Shown here: piece after piece, positions 9,004-17,416 of the stretch
Numbering within the stretch: position 1 is the first letter of the stretch
How the letters are laid out: the number at the start of each line of letters is the position of its first letter
Translations under genes and position numbers: made by a program
DNA from: DATHWB01 sp035544575
GTDB lineage: Bacteria > Actinomycetota > Acidimicrobiia > Spongiisociales > ZC4RG35
Assembly (NCBI GenBank): GCA_035544575.1
Contig: DATKEC010000115.1
Location: 44,723 to 108,722 of the forward strand
DNA: 64,000 bases
Direction of reading: 5' to 3'
The notes under the pieces: model-generated
Databases searched by the model: none
The model's input: the letters and a program-made list of their open reading frames with translations, nothing else
What the model was told of the DNA's origin: nothing

Positions 9004-10451
9004 CCGGCCATCGACGATGCCAGCTCCACGAGCGTCCGGACCCCGTAGCCCGTTCCGCCCTTGAGGATGTAATGCTCGGTGTCCTCGACATATGCCGGTC
9101 CGGCGATGTCGATGTGGACCCAGGGCTTGTCCTTGACGAACTCCTCGAGGAACAGCGCCGCCCCGATCCCCCCGCCGTATCGGATCCCGAAGGTGTTTTT
9201 CACATCGGCCACGCTCGACTCATTCCACTTGCGGTAATCGGCAGGCATCGGCAGGGTCCATGCCCTCTCGCCGGCGCTGTCGGCGGCATGCTGCACACGG
9301 TGGGCGAGGTCGTCGTCCCGGGCGTAGATCCCGGCGATCTTCGGACCGAGCGCCACCTTCGTCGCTCCGGTCAACGTGGCGACGTCGACGATCAGGTCGC
9401 ACTCGGTCTCCGAGGCGAGACAGAGGGCGTCGGCCATGACCAGCCTCCCCTCGGCGTCGGTGTTGCCCACCTCGACCGTCGTCCCGTTGCGGTACGTGAT
9501 GACGTCGGACGGACGCTGGGCGCCGCCTCCGAGGAGGTTCTCGGCGAGCGCCAGGTAGGCGGTCACTTTCGTCTTGACGCCGAGACGAGCGATCGCCACG
9601 ACGGCCGCCGCCACCGCCGCGGCTCCGGCCATGTCCGACTTCATGGTCGCCATGAACTCCGAGGACTTGATGTTCAAACCGCCGGAGTCGAAGACGATCC
9701 CTTTGCCGATGAGCACGAGGTGGGCCTTGGCTCGGCGCGGCGTGTACTCGAGCCGCATCATCGCCGGGACCCGTTCAGACCCGCCGCCCACTGCCAGGAG
9801 CCCGGTCATGCCGTGGTCGACCAACTCGTCGCCCGACCAGATCTCATATGCGATTCCGGCACGCGCCGCAACGGATCCCACTCGCTCGGCCAAAGCGGCC
9901 GGCGCTTGGGTCTTGGGTGGCTCGTTGACGAGATCCCGAGCGAAGCACACCATCGACACCACCGCCGCGGCGTTCTCGGCGATCGTCGGAAGATCCTTCG
10001 GTCCCCCGATGAGTTCGATCTCCAATGCAGCACGGGCTTCAGCCTTCGACTTGTAGGTTTCGAACACGTAGTCCGCCAGGGCGATCCCCTCGAGTACCGC
10101 GCCTGACGCCCCGTCGAGATCGACTCGATGCAGCGTCGTCGCCACCACCCGAGCCTTCGGCGCCGCTCGCTTACCGGCACCGGCCGCAGCGCGGAGGCCC
10201 TCGAGGTCGAGATCGGAACCGAGTCCGACGATCACCACCTGCGCCGGCCCGGAACCGGTCGGGTTGGGCAGGGTCGCCGTCTGGCCCGCGTCACCGTCGA
10301 AACCGGCCTTCTCCAAGGCACTGTGTGCCCATCTACCGATCGCCTTCAGTATCGCGTCGGTGCCCGCGGCGGGGCGCCGTCCGGGATACATTCCGACGAT
10401 GACGGCATCCGCCGAAGCGGTGGTGAACGACCGAACGTTGCGGGCTTGCAT
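9000..10451 (-). CDS. pepA: Leucyl (cytosol) aminopeptidase, M17 family
   Basis: 483 residues, normal length. This two-metal exopeptidase removes N-terminal residues. The N-terminal macro-like domain spans about 1-160. The catalytic domain has GKGIVFDSGGLNIK, a metal-binding MKSDMAGAAAV segment and the M17 signature NTDAEGRLVMADAL. ATG 10451 (MQARNVRSFTT) is preferred to upstream starts in the same frame because the upstream residues have no family character and that region is the promoter shared with the divergent hydrolase gene. It starts the leftward operon ending in mnmA. Confidence 0.95.
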   Translation of the reverse strand: MQARNVRSFTTASADAVIVGMYPGRRPAAGTDAILKAIGRWAHSALEKAGFDGDAGQTATLPNPTGSGPAQVVIVGLGSDLDLEGLRAAAGAGKRAAPKARVVATTLHRVDLDGASGAVLEGIALADYVFETYKSKAEARAALEIELIGGPKDLPTIAENAAAVVSMVCFARDLVNEPPKTQAPAALAERVGSVAARAGIAYEIWSGDELVDHGMTGLLAVGGGSERVPAMMRLEYTPRRAKAHLVLIGKGIVFDSGGLNIKSSEFMATMKSDMAGAAAVAAAVVAIARLGVKTKVTAYLALAENLLGGGAQRPSDVITYRNGTTVEVGNTDAEGRLVMADALCLASETECDLIVDVATLTGATKVALGPKIAGIYARDDDLAHRVQHAADSAGERAWTLPMPADYRKWNESSVADVKNTFGIRYGGGIGAALFLEEFVKDKPWVHIDIAGPAYVEDTEHYILKGGTGYGVRTLVELASSMAG

Positions 10452-10526
10452 CGAGCTCCTCAGGCGATTGTCGGCCAGGATACGAGCAGATGCACCTCCC
10501 TCGACCCACCGGGGACGTGGTGCGGA

Positions 10527-11342
10527 GTGAACGTCCGCACGGCGATCATCTCCTTGCTGGTCGGCACGTTCGTGCTCGTGGCGCTCGTCTGGACCTTCCA
10601 ACGGCGGTTGATCTACTTCCCGGCGGCGCTCACCCCCACCGCCGTTCCATCCGGGGTCGAAGCCGTCTCGTACACCACCGAGGACGGTGTCACGCTTGAC
10701 GCCTGGTACCTGGCCGCGGCAGACGAAACCCATGGGACGGTGATCGTCTTCAACGGGAATGCCGGGAACCGCGCCGGCCGCCAGCCGCTCGGCGAGGCAC
10801 TGCGCGTCAACGGCTTCTCGGTGCTGCTCACCGATTACCGGGGGTACGGCGGCAACCCCGGTCGGCCCACCGAACAAGGGCTGGCGGCGGACGCCCGGGC
10901 GGCGCTGGCCTACGTGCGCGGCCGCTCGGACACAGTCCCGGATGCGATCTTCTACTTCGGGGAGTCGCTCGGGGCAGCCGTGGCGATCGGGCTCGCACAC
11001 GACGATCCCCCCGCCGCGCTGGTCCTGCGGTCGCCGTTCACCTCACTGATCGACATCGCCGGCACGCACTACCCGTTTCTCCCCGCCTCGATCCTGCTGA
11101 GGGACCGATATCCCAACCTCGACCTGATCGGCGCCATCGATGTCCCGCTCTTGGTGGTGGCCGGCACGTTGGATCAGATCGTGCCGATCGACCAGAGCAG
11201 GCGGGTCCTGGAAGCGGCCGCCGGATTCGCTCGGCTGCTGGAACTGCCGGATGCCGATCACAACGACGCTGAGCTCGCCTCCGGGGACCGCATGATCGCC
11301 GAGGTAACCGGGTTCCTCGTCGGCAATGTCCCCCGAAAGTGA
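10527..11342 (+). CDS. Membrane-anchored alpha/beta hydrolase (BEM46/YhfR-like)
   Basis: 271 residues from GTG 10527. Residues 6-25 form a signal anchor (AIISLLVGTFVLVALVW). The hydrolase domain has an oxyanion region VIVFNGNAGNR, nucleophile elbow GESLGAAV with the catalytic Ser, LVVAGTLDQIVP carrying the acid Asp, and a final DHND containing the catalytic His. This matches the ABHD12/13-BEM46 family of membrane-associated serine hydrolases, whose bacterial substrates are mostly unknown. It is divergent from pepA; the deaminase gene follows 35 bp downstream. Confidence 0.85.
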   Translation: MNVRTAIISLLVGTFVLVALVWTFQRRLIYFPAALTPTAVPSGVEAVSYTTEDGVTLDAWYLAAADETHGTVIVFNGNAGNRAGRQPLGEALRVNGFSVLLTDYRGYGGNPGRPTEQGLAADARAALAYVRGRSDTVPDAIFYFGESLGAAVAIGLAHDDPPAALVLRSPFTSLIDIAGTHYPFLPASILLRDRYPNLDLIGAIDVPLLVVAGTLDQIVPIDQSRRVLEAAAGFARLLELPDADHNDAELASGDRMIAEVTGFLVGNVPRK

Positions 11343-11377
11343 GGCGTGCCGCCACCGGCCACACCAGGATTGCTCGG

Positions 11378-11818
11378 ATGTATGAGGCGATGTTGGAAGT
11401 GGCAAAGACCGAGGCCCGCAGCGGGCGGGACTCCGGTGGCATCCCGATCGGTGCCGCGCTCTTCGGACCAGACCGCGAGTTGTGGGGAGCGGGTCACAAC
11501 CGGCGCGTGCAGGACGGTGATCCGACGATCCACGGCGAAACCGCGGCCTTCCGAGCAGCAGGACGGCGGCGCAGCTACCGCGGCACGACGATGGCCACGA
11601 CGTTGTCCCCGTGCTGGTACTGCTCGGGTCTGATACGACAGTTCGGAATTTCGAGGGTCGTCATCGGAGAAGCCACGACATTCGTCGGCGGTCACGAGTG
11701 GCTGGCAGCTCACGGAGTCGAGATCATCGTCCTCGACGATGCCGATTGCATCGAGATGATGCGCGACTACGAGGCTGCCCACCCCGACGTGTGGGCCGAG
11801 GACATCGGCGCGGACTGA
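11378..11818 (+). CDS. Cytosine deaminase, small zinc-dependent (yeast Fcy1-like) type
   Basis: 146 residues starting at MYEAML. Zinc site: H52 and proton shuttle E54 in IHGETAAF, then C79 and C82 in SPCWYC. Beyond the general deaminase fold, the protein follows yeast Fcy1 closely as I recall it: GGIPIGAALF near the start, AGHNRRVQDGDPT before the zinc His, RVVIGEATTF after the cysteines, and the ending DVWAEDIG. Fcy1 converts cytosine to uracil for pyrimidine salvage. Most bacteria use the unrelated amidohydrolase CodA. Guanine deaminase or TadA are alternatives, but the C-terminal signature argues against them. Confidence 0.82.
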   Translation: MYEAMLEVAKTEARSGRDSGGIPIGAALFGPDRELWGAGHNRRVQDGDPTIHGETAAFRAAGRRRSYRGTTMATTLSPCWYCSGLIRQFGISRVVIGEATTFVGGHEWLAAHGVEIIVLDDADCIEMMRDYEAAHPDVWAEDIGAD

Positions 11819-11828
11819 CGGCTGGCCC

Positions 11829-14669
11829 CTACCGCGCCAGCCAGTCACGCGCTCGAGTCAGAAACGCTCGCGGCGTCATAGCTGCCCCCTCGGCCCGCAG
11901 CCGTGCCGCCTCCTGGGCACCGAGCACCGCGACAAGCCGGGAGGCCATCTCCTCGAGAACTGATGTCCGGGGGATCACTGATTCGACGGGGAATTCGACG
12001 GACTCGGCGCGTCCCAGCGCCACCGTCGCCTCGAGGTACCGGTCGGCGGCGTCCAGGGCGATCGCGATCGCATCGAGGGTGCGCGGCAGCGCGATCTCGT
12101 GCATCGGCAGTTGATCGAAGCGATCGATGACCTCGACGAGGCGGGTTTGTGCGCTCTCAACGATCCCGAGTGCCGCTTCTGACTGGGACAGAGCCCGGAT
12201 CGAGGTGGCCCAGCAGAAGACATCGCCGAGGTCATCGAGTTGGTCGGCTGCCTGTGTGAGATGGATCGCGGCCTCCTCGGGCTGATCGCGCAGCTTCAGG
12301 ATCATCCCGAGGTTCATCCGGGCATGGGCTTGCCAGTGTTCGGCCCGAACCTCTTCGAAGATCTCCACCGCCCTGCGGAGATCAGCGACGCTGCGGTCAC
12401 TGACGAATCCGTGCCCGCCGATGCCCTCGAAGAGAGAGGCGCCGAGCATCGCCCGATCACCAATGCGCTCGAAGCTGGTCGTCGCTACCTCCGAGTGCTC
12501 GCGCACCTGCTCATCGGTGGTGGGTAGGTACGCACTCAGGATCAAGTTCACGAATGCCGTGTCCCACGCCGGTTCCCACCATCGCGGCTCCGGAGCCTCG
12601 GCCAGCACGCCTCGGGCGTCGACGAGATGCCCGAGGTACTCGGGATCCGTGGTGGCGTGTCTGATCGCGGCGCCGACCGCCAGTTCCATGCGACCGATCG
12701 CGTTCGGGTCCCTCGATTGCTGTGCCAGTTCCAGGCCGCGGCGCGCGTGCTCGATCGCCGCCGGACTGGTGATCTCTGCTCCCATGAGCGCTGTCACGTG
12801 CCAGACCTTGATCCGACCGAGCAGCTCGGCCGGTTCCGAACGCTCGAGACCTTTCAGACAGGTGTCGATCGCCTCCAGTTGCAAACCGGAGTGCACCCAG
12901 TACACGAACAGGTCGAAAGCCATCGAGAAGTAGTTGTCGAGGCGGTTCGAAGCCAGCAGCGTTTCGAACGCAAGGCGGATGTTGTCGTAGTCGGCATCGA
13001 TCTGGTGATCCCACTCGACCTGGGCGGGACCCCGGGTGTATGGGGCCGCCACGGCGACCCAGGCGACGAAGTGACTGGCGTGGGCATCCTGCACCTCCGC
13101 CACCTCACCCGCCTCCTCCAGACGGCGACCGGCGTATTGCCGGATCGGTTCCAGCATGCGAAAGCGAACAGCGTGCTCGTGCCGCACCGGCACGACCAGC
13201 GACTTGTCCACCAACGAGTCGAGCAGATCGAGTACATCGCCGGAACCGGGCTTCCCCACCGCTTCGGCGGCTGCGAGGTCGAAGCCCCCGCGGAACACGG
13301 ACACACGACGGAACAGCTCGCGCTCAGCAGACGCCAGCAGATCATGGGACCAATCGATGGTTGCCTCGAGCGTGCGGTGGCGAGGCAACGTCGACTTCGT
13401 CGAGCCCGTCAGAATCTGAAACGACTCGTCGAGTCTGGCGGCGAGTTCCGTCGCAGAGAGACTTCTCAGCCGAGCCGCCGCCAGCTCGACACCCAGCGGG
13501 ATTCCGTCGAGCCGTCGACAGATTCGTTCGATCGCGCGCCGGTCCTCCGGCCCGGGATCGAAGTCAGCCACCGAACTCGCCGCCCGGTCGAGGAAGAGCT
13601 TCACCGAGTCGGCCGTGCCCGAGCCGCCCTCATCGGGCACGCCGAGAGGCGGAACCGCCAACAACGACTCCCCCTCGATACCGAGAGACTCGCGCGACGT
13701 CGCCATCACGCGCACATTCGGGGCTCCCTCCAGGATCAGGCGGATGTCCGAGGCCGCTCCCTCGAGCACGTGCTCGCAATTGTCCACGATCAGCAGCAGC
13801 TGGCGTGACCAGAGATGGCGAACGACCACTTCCTCGATCGATGCGTGCTCACCGGGACGAAGCGAGAACACGTCACCGATGGCTGTCATCACCAGCGCGG
13901 GAGACGAGAGGGTCGCCAACTCGACGATCCAGACGCCGTCGGCGAACGAAGAGAGCGAGACTCGGCCTGACTCGACGGCAAGCCGGGTCTTGCCGGTGCC
14001 ACCGGCCCCGGCGAGAACGACCAGCCGGGCCGACTCCAGCCGCCGGGTGATCTCTGCCAGCTCGCGTTCGCGCCCCACGAACGACGAAAGAGGCTCGCCG
14101 AGATTGGTGGGCTGGATCCGCGGTGTGCGGAGTTCCGCGGTGACCGCCCAGGGATGAGACACCTCGAAGAGGCGCTCGGCCTCGGACATGCCCGACAGGC
14201 GGTGTGCCCCACGATCGATGAGGTCGACCCCACCGCCGATCCGCGACTTCAAGAGCTCCGTGGTGACCGACGAGACCAGCACCTGGCCGCCGTTCCCAGC
14301 CGTCATGACACGGGCTGCACGATTCAGCGTCGGACCGAAGTAGTCGCCGTCCCGTTCGTCGGCGGTGCCGGTGTGGATCCCCATGCGCACCCGGATGGGC
14401 GGTCCCGGCCATTGTGCCGACATCAGCCGGCGCTGGATCTCGACCGAGGCATCGAGTGCATCACCGGGGTGCTGAAACGCGATGGCGAAGGCATCGCCGG
14501 CCGTCGAGAACACGTACCCGCCGTGTTCGGATGCGACGTCGCGGCAGAACGAATCGTGCAGCGCGAGACTCGCCGCCATGCCCGACGGGTCGGACTCCCA
14601 CGCGGACGTCGAGTCTTCGACATCGGTCATGAGGAACGAAACCACGCCGCTCGGGTATCCAGCAGTCAT
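11829..14669 (-). CDS. Class III cyclase-like domain / NB-ARC-type ATPase / TPR regulator
   Basis: 946 residues. Residues 6-170: class III nucleotide cyclase homology domain with metal Asp candidates D16 (FLMTDVEDST) and D59 (STAGDAF) and the LNRAAR motif with N116 and R120. Residues 190-430: STAND/NB-ARC ATPase with Walker A GAGGTGKTRL at 221-230 and LLIVDNCEHVL as Walker B. Residues 560-946: helical TPR-like repeats, with no C-terminal DNA-binding helix-turn-helix. The lysine that normally recognises adenine just before the GD motif is not present (VFSTAGDAF), so ATP cyclase activity is doubtful. This architecture is common in actinobacteria, and its targets are not defined here. Confidence 0.88.
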   Translation of the reverse strand: MTAGYPSGVVSFLMTDVEDSTSAWESDPSGMAASLALHDSFCRDVASEHGGYVFSTAGDAFAIAFQHPGDALDASVEIQRRLMSAQWPGPPIRVRMGIHTGTADERDGDYFGPTLNRAARVMTAGNGGQVLVSSVTTELLKSRIGGGVDLIDRGAHRLSGMSEAERLFEVSHPWAVTAELRTPRIQPTNLGEPLSSFVGRERELAEITRRLESARLVVLAGAGGTGKTRLAVESGRVSLSSFADGVWIVELATLSSPALVMTAIGDVFSLRPGEHASIEEVVVRHLWSRQLLLIVDNCEHVLEGAASDIRLILEGAPNVRVMATSRESLGIEGESLLAVPPLGVPDEGGSGTADSVKLFLDRAASSVADFDPGPEDRRAIERICRRLDGIPLGVELAAARLRSLSATELAARLDESFQILTGSTKSTLPRHRTLEATIDWSHDLLASAERELFRRVSVFRGGFDLAAAEAVGKPGSGDVLDLLDSLVDKSLVVPVRHEHAVRFRMLEPIRQYAGRRLEEAGEVAEVQDAHASHFVAWVAVAAPYTRGPAQVEWDHQIDADYDNIRLAFETLLASNRLDNYFSMAFDLFVYWVHSGLQLEAIDTCLKGLERSEPAELLGRIKVWHVTALMGAEITSPAAIEHARRGLELAQQSRDPNAIGRMELAVGAAIRHATTDPEYLGHLVDARGVLAEAPEPRWWEPAWDTAFVNLILSAYLPTTDEQVREHSEVATTSFERIGDRAMLGASLFEGIGGHGFVSDRSVADLRRAVEIFEEVRAEHWQAHARMNLGMILKLRDQPEEAAIHLTQAADQLDDLGDVFCWATSIRALSQSEAALGIVESAQTRLVEVIDRFDQLPMHEIALPRTLDAIAIALDAADRYLEATVALGRAESVEFPVESVIPRTSVLEEMASRLVAVLGAQEAARLRAEGAAMTPRAFLTRARDWLAR

Positions 14670-14752
14670 CGGCGGGGAGGGTACAGAACATCGGACTCCG
14701 GCGGCTGTCGATGGATTGTGGGTGCTCCATGTCCGTTTGTAGCCTCGCTCCG

Positions 14753-15196
14753 ATGGCGAAGATCACTCAGCACGTCGACATCACCGCACCGCTCGCCGAC
14801 GTTTGGCAGGCGGTGTCGGACCTCGCCACACATGATCGGTGGATGGCCGACGCGGAATCGATCGTGTTCCTGTCCGATGCCCGGTCAGGCGTTGGCACGG
14901 TCATGCAGGTCCGCACGGTGGTCGGGCCTTTCCGCACCACCGACGTGATGGCAGTGACTGAGTGGGACGACGGCCGTGCCATCGGCGTGTCACATGAGGG
15001 ATTGGTCGAGGGATCGGGCCGCTTCACCTTGTCTCCGGTGGCGGGTGCCACGAGGTTCACCTGGACCGAAGAGCTGACGTTCCCTGCGTGGCTGGGGGGC
15101 GCGGTGACGGCCTTCCTCGCCAAGCCGGTGCTCGGCTTGATCTGGCGACGCAACCTGGCGGGCCTGAAGGCCCGCCTCGAAGCGGACAGCTCCTAA
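14753..15196 (+). CDS. SRPBCC (polyketide cyclase/START-like) family protein
   Basis: 147 residues from MAKITQHVDITAPLADVW. The opening strand, the TAPLADVWQAVSDLATHDRW helix pattern and the long C-terminal helix are typical of SRPBCC ligand-binding proteins. These bind lipids or other hydrophobic molecules, and in actinobacteria many are of unknown role. An upstream in-frame start at 14711 is less likely because the domain begins at 14753. Its stop overlaps by three bases the stop of the convergent DEAD-box gene (15194-15196 against 15193-15195). It is divergent from the cyclase/ATPase regulator. Confidence 0.8.
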   Translation: MAKITQHVDITAPLADVWQAVSDLATHDRWMADAESIVFLSDARSGVGTVMQVRTVVGPFRTTDVMAVTEWDDGRAIGVSHEGLVEGSGRFTLSPVAGATRFTWTEELTFPAWLGGAVTAFLAKPVLGLIWRRNLAGLKARLEADSS

Positions 15197-16434
15197 CGGC
15201 GACGCCGACGCCGACGCCGCTCGGCCTGGCTCACACTCTTGACCTCGGGAGGTGGGGGCGGGGCCCAACCGGTGAGATCGTCCAGGCGTTCGTCGTTGGA
15301 GAACATCTTCACGATGGGTTCGTTGAGACCGGCCTGGCGCATGATCGTCTTGGCCATGTCGTGCTGGTCCCACTCCACCAATGTGACCACCAATCCCTCC
15401 TCGCCCGCCCGGGCCGTCCGGCCCGATCGGTGAACGTAGACCCGCGGATCGTCCGGCGGCTCGTAGTGGACGACGATGTCGAGACCGTCGATGTGCAGGC
15501 CACGGGCGGCCACATTGGTGGCGACCAACACCGGCAGGGTGCCGGCGACGAACCGGGAAAGGGTCTTCTCTCTTTGCGCCTGGGGGATGTCGCCGTGGAT
15601 CGCCGAGGCGTTGACGTCGGCGTCGCGTAGCGCCTTGGCGAGATAGTCGGCGTCGCGCTTGGTTCGGGTGAACACGATCGTTCGCTGGTACTGCGCCGCG
15701 ATCCTCGCCACGATGTCGGGCTTGTCGACGCGGTGGGCCTCGATGAAACGGTGCACCGACGTCTCCACCATGACCGTGTCGGACTCGACCTCGTGGCTGA
15801 TCGGATCCGTCATGTACTTGTGGACGATGTTTCTCACCTGATAGTCCAGGGTGGCCGAGAAGAGCATCGTGTGATGATTCCCGCCGACGGCCCGCATGAT
15901 CTTGTGTACCTGCGGCAGGAAGCCCATGTTCGCCATCTCGTCGGCCTCATCGATCACGACGGTCTCGACAGAGTCGAGAATCGCCGCCTTGCGGTCGACG
16001 AGGTCGATCAGGCGCCCGGGCGTCGCCACCACGACCTCCGCCCCGCCCTTGAGCAAGTCGATCTGGTCGCCCATCGACACCCCGCCGTACACCGAAACCA
16101 TCTCGAAACCGCGAGCCGTCACGAAAGGTTCGAGCGCCTCTGCGACTTGCGAGCACAGCTCGCGGGTCGGCACGAGAACGAGGGCGGTCGGGCGCTTGGG
16201 AGCGGCGTCCACCAGGCGCTCGACGAGAGGCAATCCGAACGCCAGCGTCTTGCCCGAGCCGGTCTTTGCCTTGCCCAGCACATCCAGGCCCTGGAGAGCG
16301 TCGGGAATGACCAGGGTCTGGATCGGGAACGGGGAGGTGATCCCCTGTCTGTTGAGGATCTCGGCGAGATCCGCGGCGATTCCGAGGTCTTGGAAGGTCG
16401 TGGTGTCGAGGGTTTCTTCGGCGGCGGTGGTCAC
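15193..16434 (-). CDS. DEAD-box RNA helicase
   Basis: 413 residues. Motifs in order: Q-motif region with FPIQTLVIPDAL, AKTGSGKT (I), PTRELCSQ (Ia), VIDEADEM (II, so VIDEAD rather than the common VLDEAD), FSATL (III), TNVAARGLHI (V) and HRSGRTARAGEEG (VI). It unwinds short RNA duplexes in ribosome assembly or decay. GTG 16434 is chosen because AGGAG lies six bases upstream; the ATG at 16503 would add an unrelated N-terminus. The C-terminal tail is short: PPPPPEVK, then eight consecutive Arg residues at the very end, a likely RNA clamp. Confidence 0.93.
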   Translation of the reverse strand: MTTAAEETLDTTTFQDLGIAADLAEILNRQGITSPFPIQTLVIPDALQGLDVLGKAKTGSGKTLAFGLPLVERLVDAAPKRPTALVLVPTRELCSQVAEALEPFVTARGFEMVSVYGGVSMGDQIDLLKGGAEVVVATPGRLIDLVDRKAAILDSVETVVIDEADEMANMGFLPQVHKIMRAVGGNHHTMLFSATLDYQVRNIVHKYMTDPISHEVESDTVMVETSVHRFIEAHRVDKPDIVARIAAQYQRTIVFTRTKRDADYLAKALRDADVNASAIHGDIPQAQREKTLSRFVAGTLPVLVATNVAARGLHIDGLDIVVHYEPPDDPRVYVHRSGRTARAGEEGLVVTLVEWDQHDMAKTIMRQAGLNEPIVKMFSNDERLDDLTGWAPPPPPEVKSVSQAERRRRRRRR

Positions 16435-16595
16435 GTTGCTCCTGGCTGGCTGCGATGCTCGATCCCCGGATGGGAGAGCGGCTGGGAGTCCCCAGCTCGC
16501 CATTCAGGTTACCCCCTGACGGGCCTCGACCCAGCATTGGGCATGCTCGGCGACTCCGCGCGTGCGCGGCCACCGGGCCGCTCCTCGCGAACCGC

Positions 16596-17363
16596 TCACT
16601 CTCCCTTGAAGTTCGGCTCCTTCTTCTCGATGAAGGCGGCCACACCTTCACGGGCGTCGTTCGTCCAGAACGACTCCTGGAACGCGGCGGCCTCGATCTC
16701 GAGGGCGTCGTGCATCGGACGACCATGCCCGCCGTTGATCGCCTGCTTGGCGGCGGCGATGCCGAGGGTTGGCCCCGCCGCCCATTTCTTGGCTGCCTTC
16801 ATCGTCTGGTCGAACAGTTGATCCGAATCGAACACCCGATCGGCCAGACCGATCGACAGCGCCTCGGCTGCATCGACGAAACGGCCCGTGTAGACGATGT
16901 CCTTGCACTTCTGATATCCGACGAGCCTCTGCAATCGCTGCGTGCCACCCGCCCCGGGGATGATCCCCAGTTTGATCTCCGGTTGACCCACCTGCGCGTC
17001 GGTGGCCAAGAAACGAAAGTCCGTTCCCATGGCCAGCTCCAACCCGCCGCCGAGGGCGTATCCATGGATGGCTGCCAGAGTCGGCTTCTGAAGCCGTTCG
17101 AGACGATCCACCGCCTTCAGGAGGGTGCCGGCGATCTGCTCGTCGCCACCAGACTCGTAGACGGCCTGAAATCCCTTGATGTCGGCACCGGCCGCGAAGT
17201 GCGGCGTTCCGGTGACGACGACGGCTCTGATCGAGGCGTCCTCGCAGCGCCCGAACGCCTCATGCAGATCCGAGCTCAGTTCCTCTGAGAGCGCGTTGAC
17301 GGGCGGTCGGTTGAGCCGGACGACGGCGACCGATCCGTCAGTACTGAAATCGACCAGCGACAT
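16596..17363 (-). CDS. Enoyl-CoA hydratase/isomerase (crotonase family)
   Basis: 255 residues, usual length. It hydrates 2-enoyl-CoA in fatty-acid oxidation or a related route. The oxyanion segment HFAAGADIKGF and the catalytic PEIKLGIIPGAGGTQRL with its Glu are intact. The acyl-CoA synthetase gene lies 53 bp upstream on the same strand, so the two may activate and degrade the same acid. Substrate chain length cannot be told. Confidence 0.92.
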   Translation of the reverse strand: MSLVDFSTDGSVAVVRLNRPPVNALSEELSSDLHEAFGRCEDASIRAVVVTGTPHFAAGADIKGFQAVYESGGDEQIAGTLLKAVDRLERLQKPTLAAIHGYALGGGLELAMGTDFRFLATDAQVGQPEIKLGIIPGAGGTQRLQRLVGYQKCKDIVYTGRFVDAAEALSIGLADRVFDSDQLFDQTMKAAKKWAAGPTLGIAAAKQAINGGHGRPMHDALEIEAAAFQESFWTNDAREGVAAFIEKKEPNFKGE

Positions 17364-17416
17364 CGGGCTTCCTCCAAATGACGGCGACCGGCGACGAGGC
17401 TAGCCGTGCCCTGCTG

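Noticed and set aside
16435..16595. Possible small gene or RNA in the 161-bp gap
   Set aside because: No start with ribosome site, no coding pattern and no convincing hairpin with known RNA features.
15733..16821. Long plus-strand open frame across the helicase and enoyl-CoA hydratase genes
   Set aside because: It spans two real opposite-strand genes and their intergenic region, with no domain of its own.
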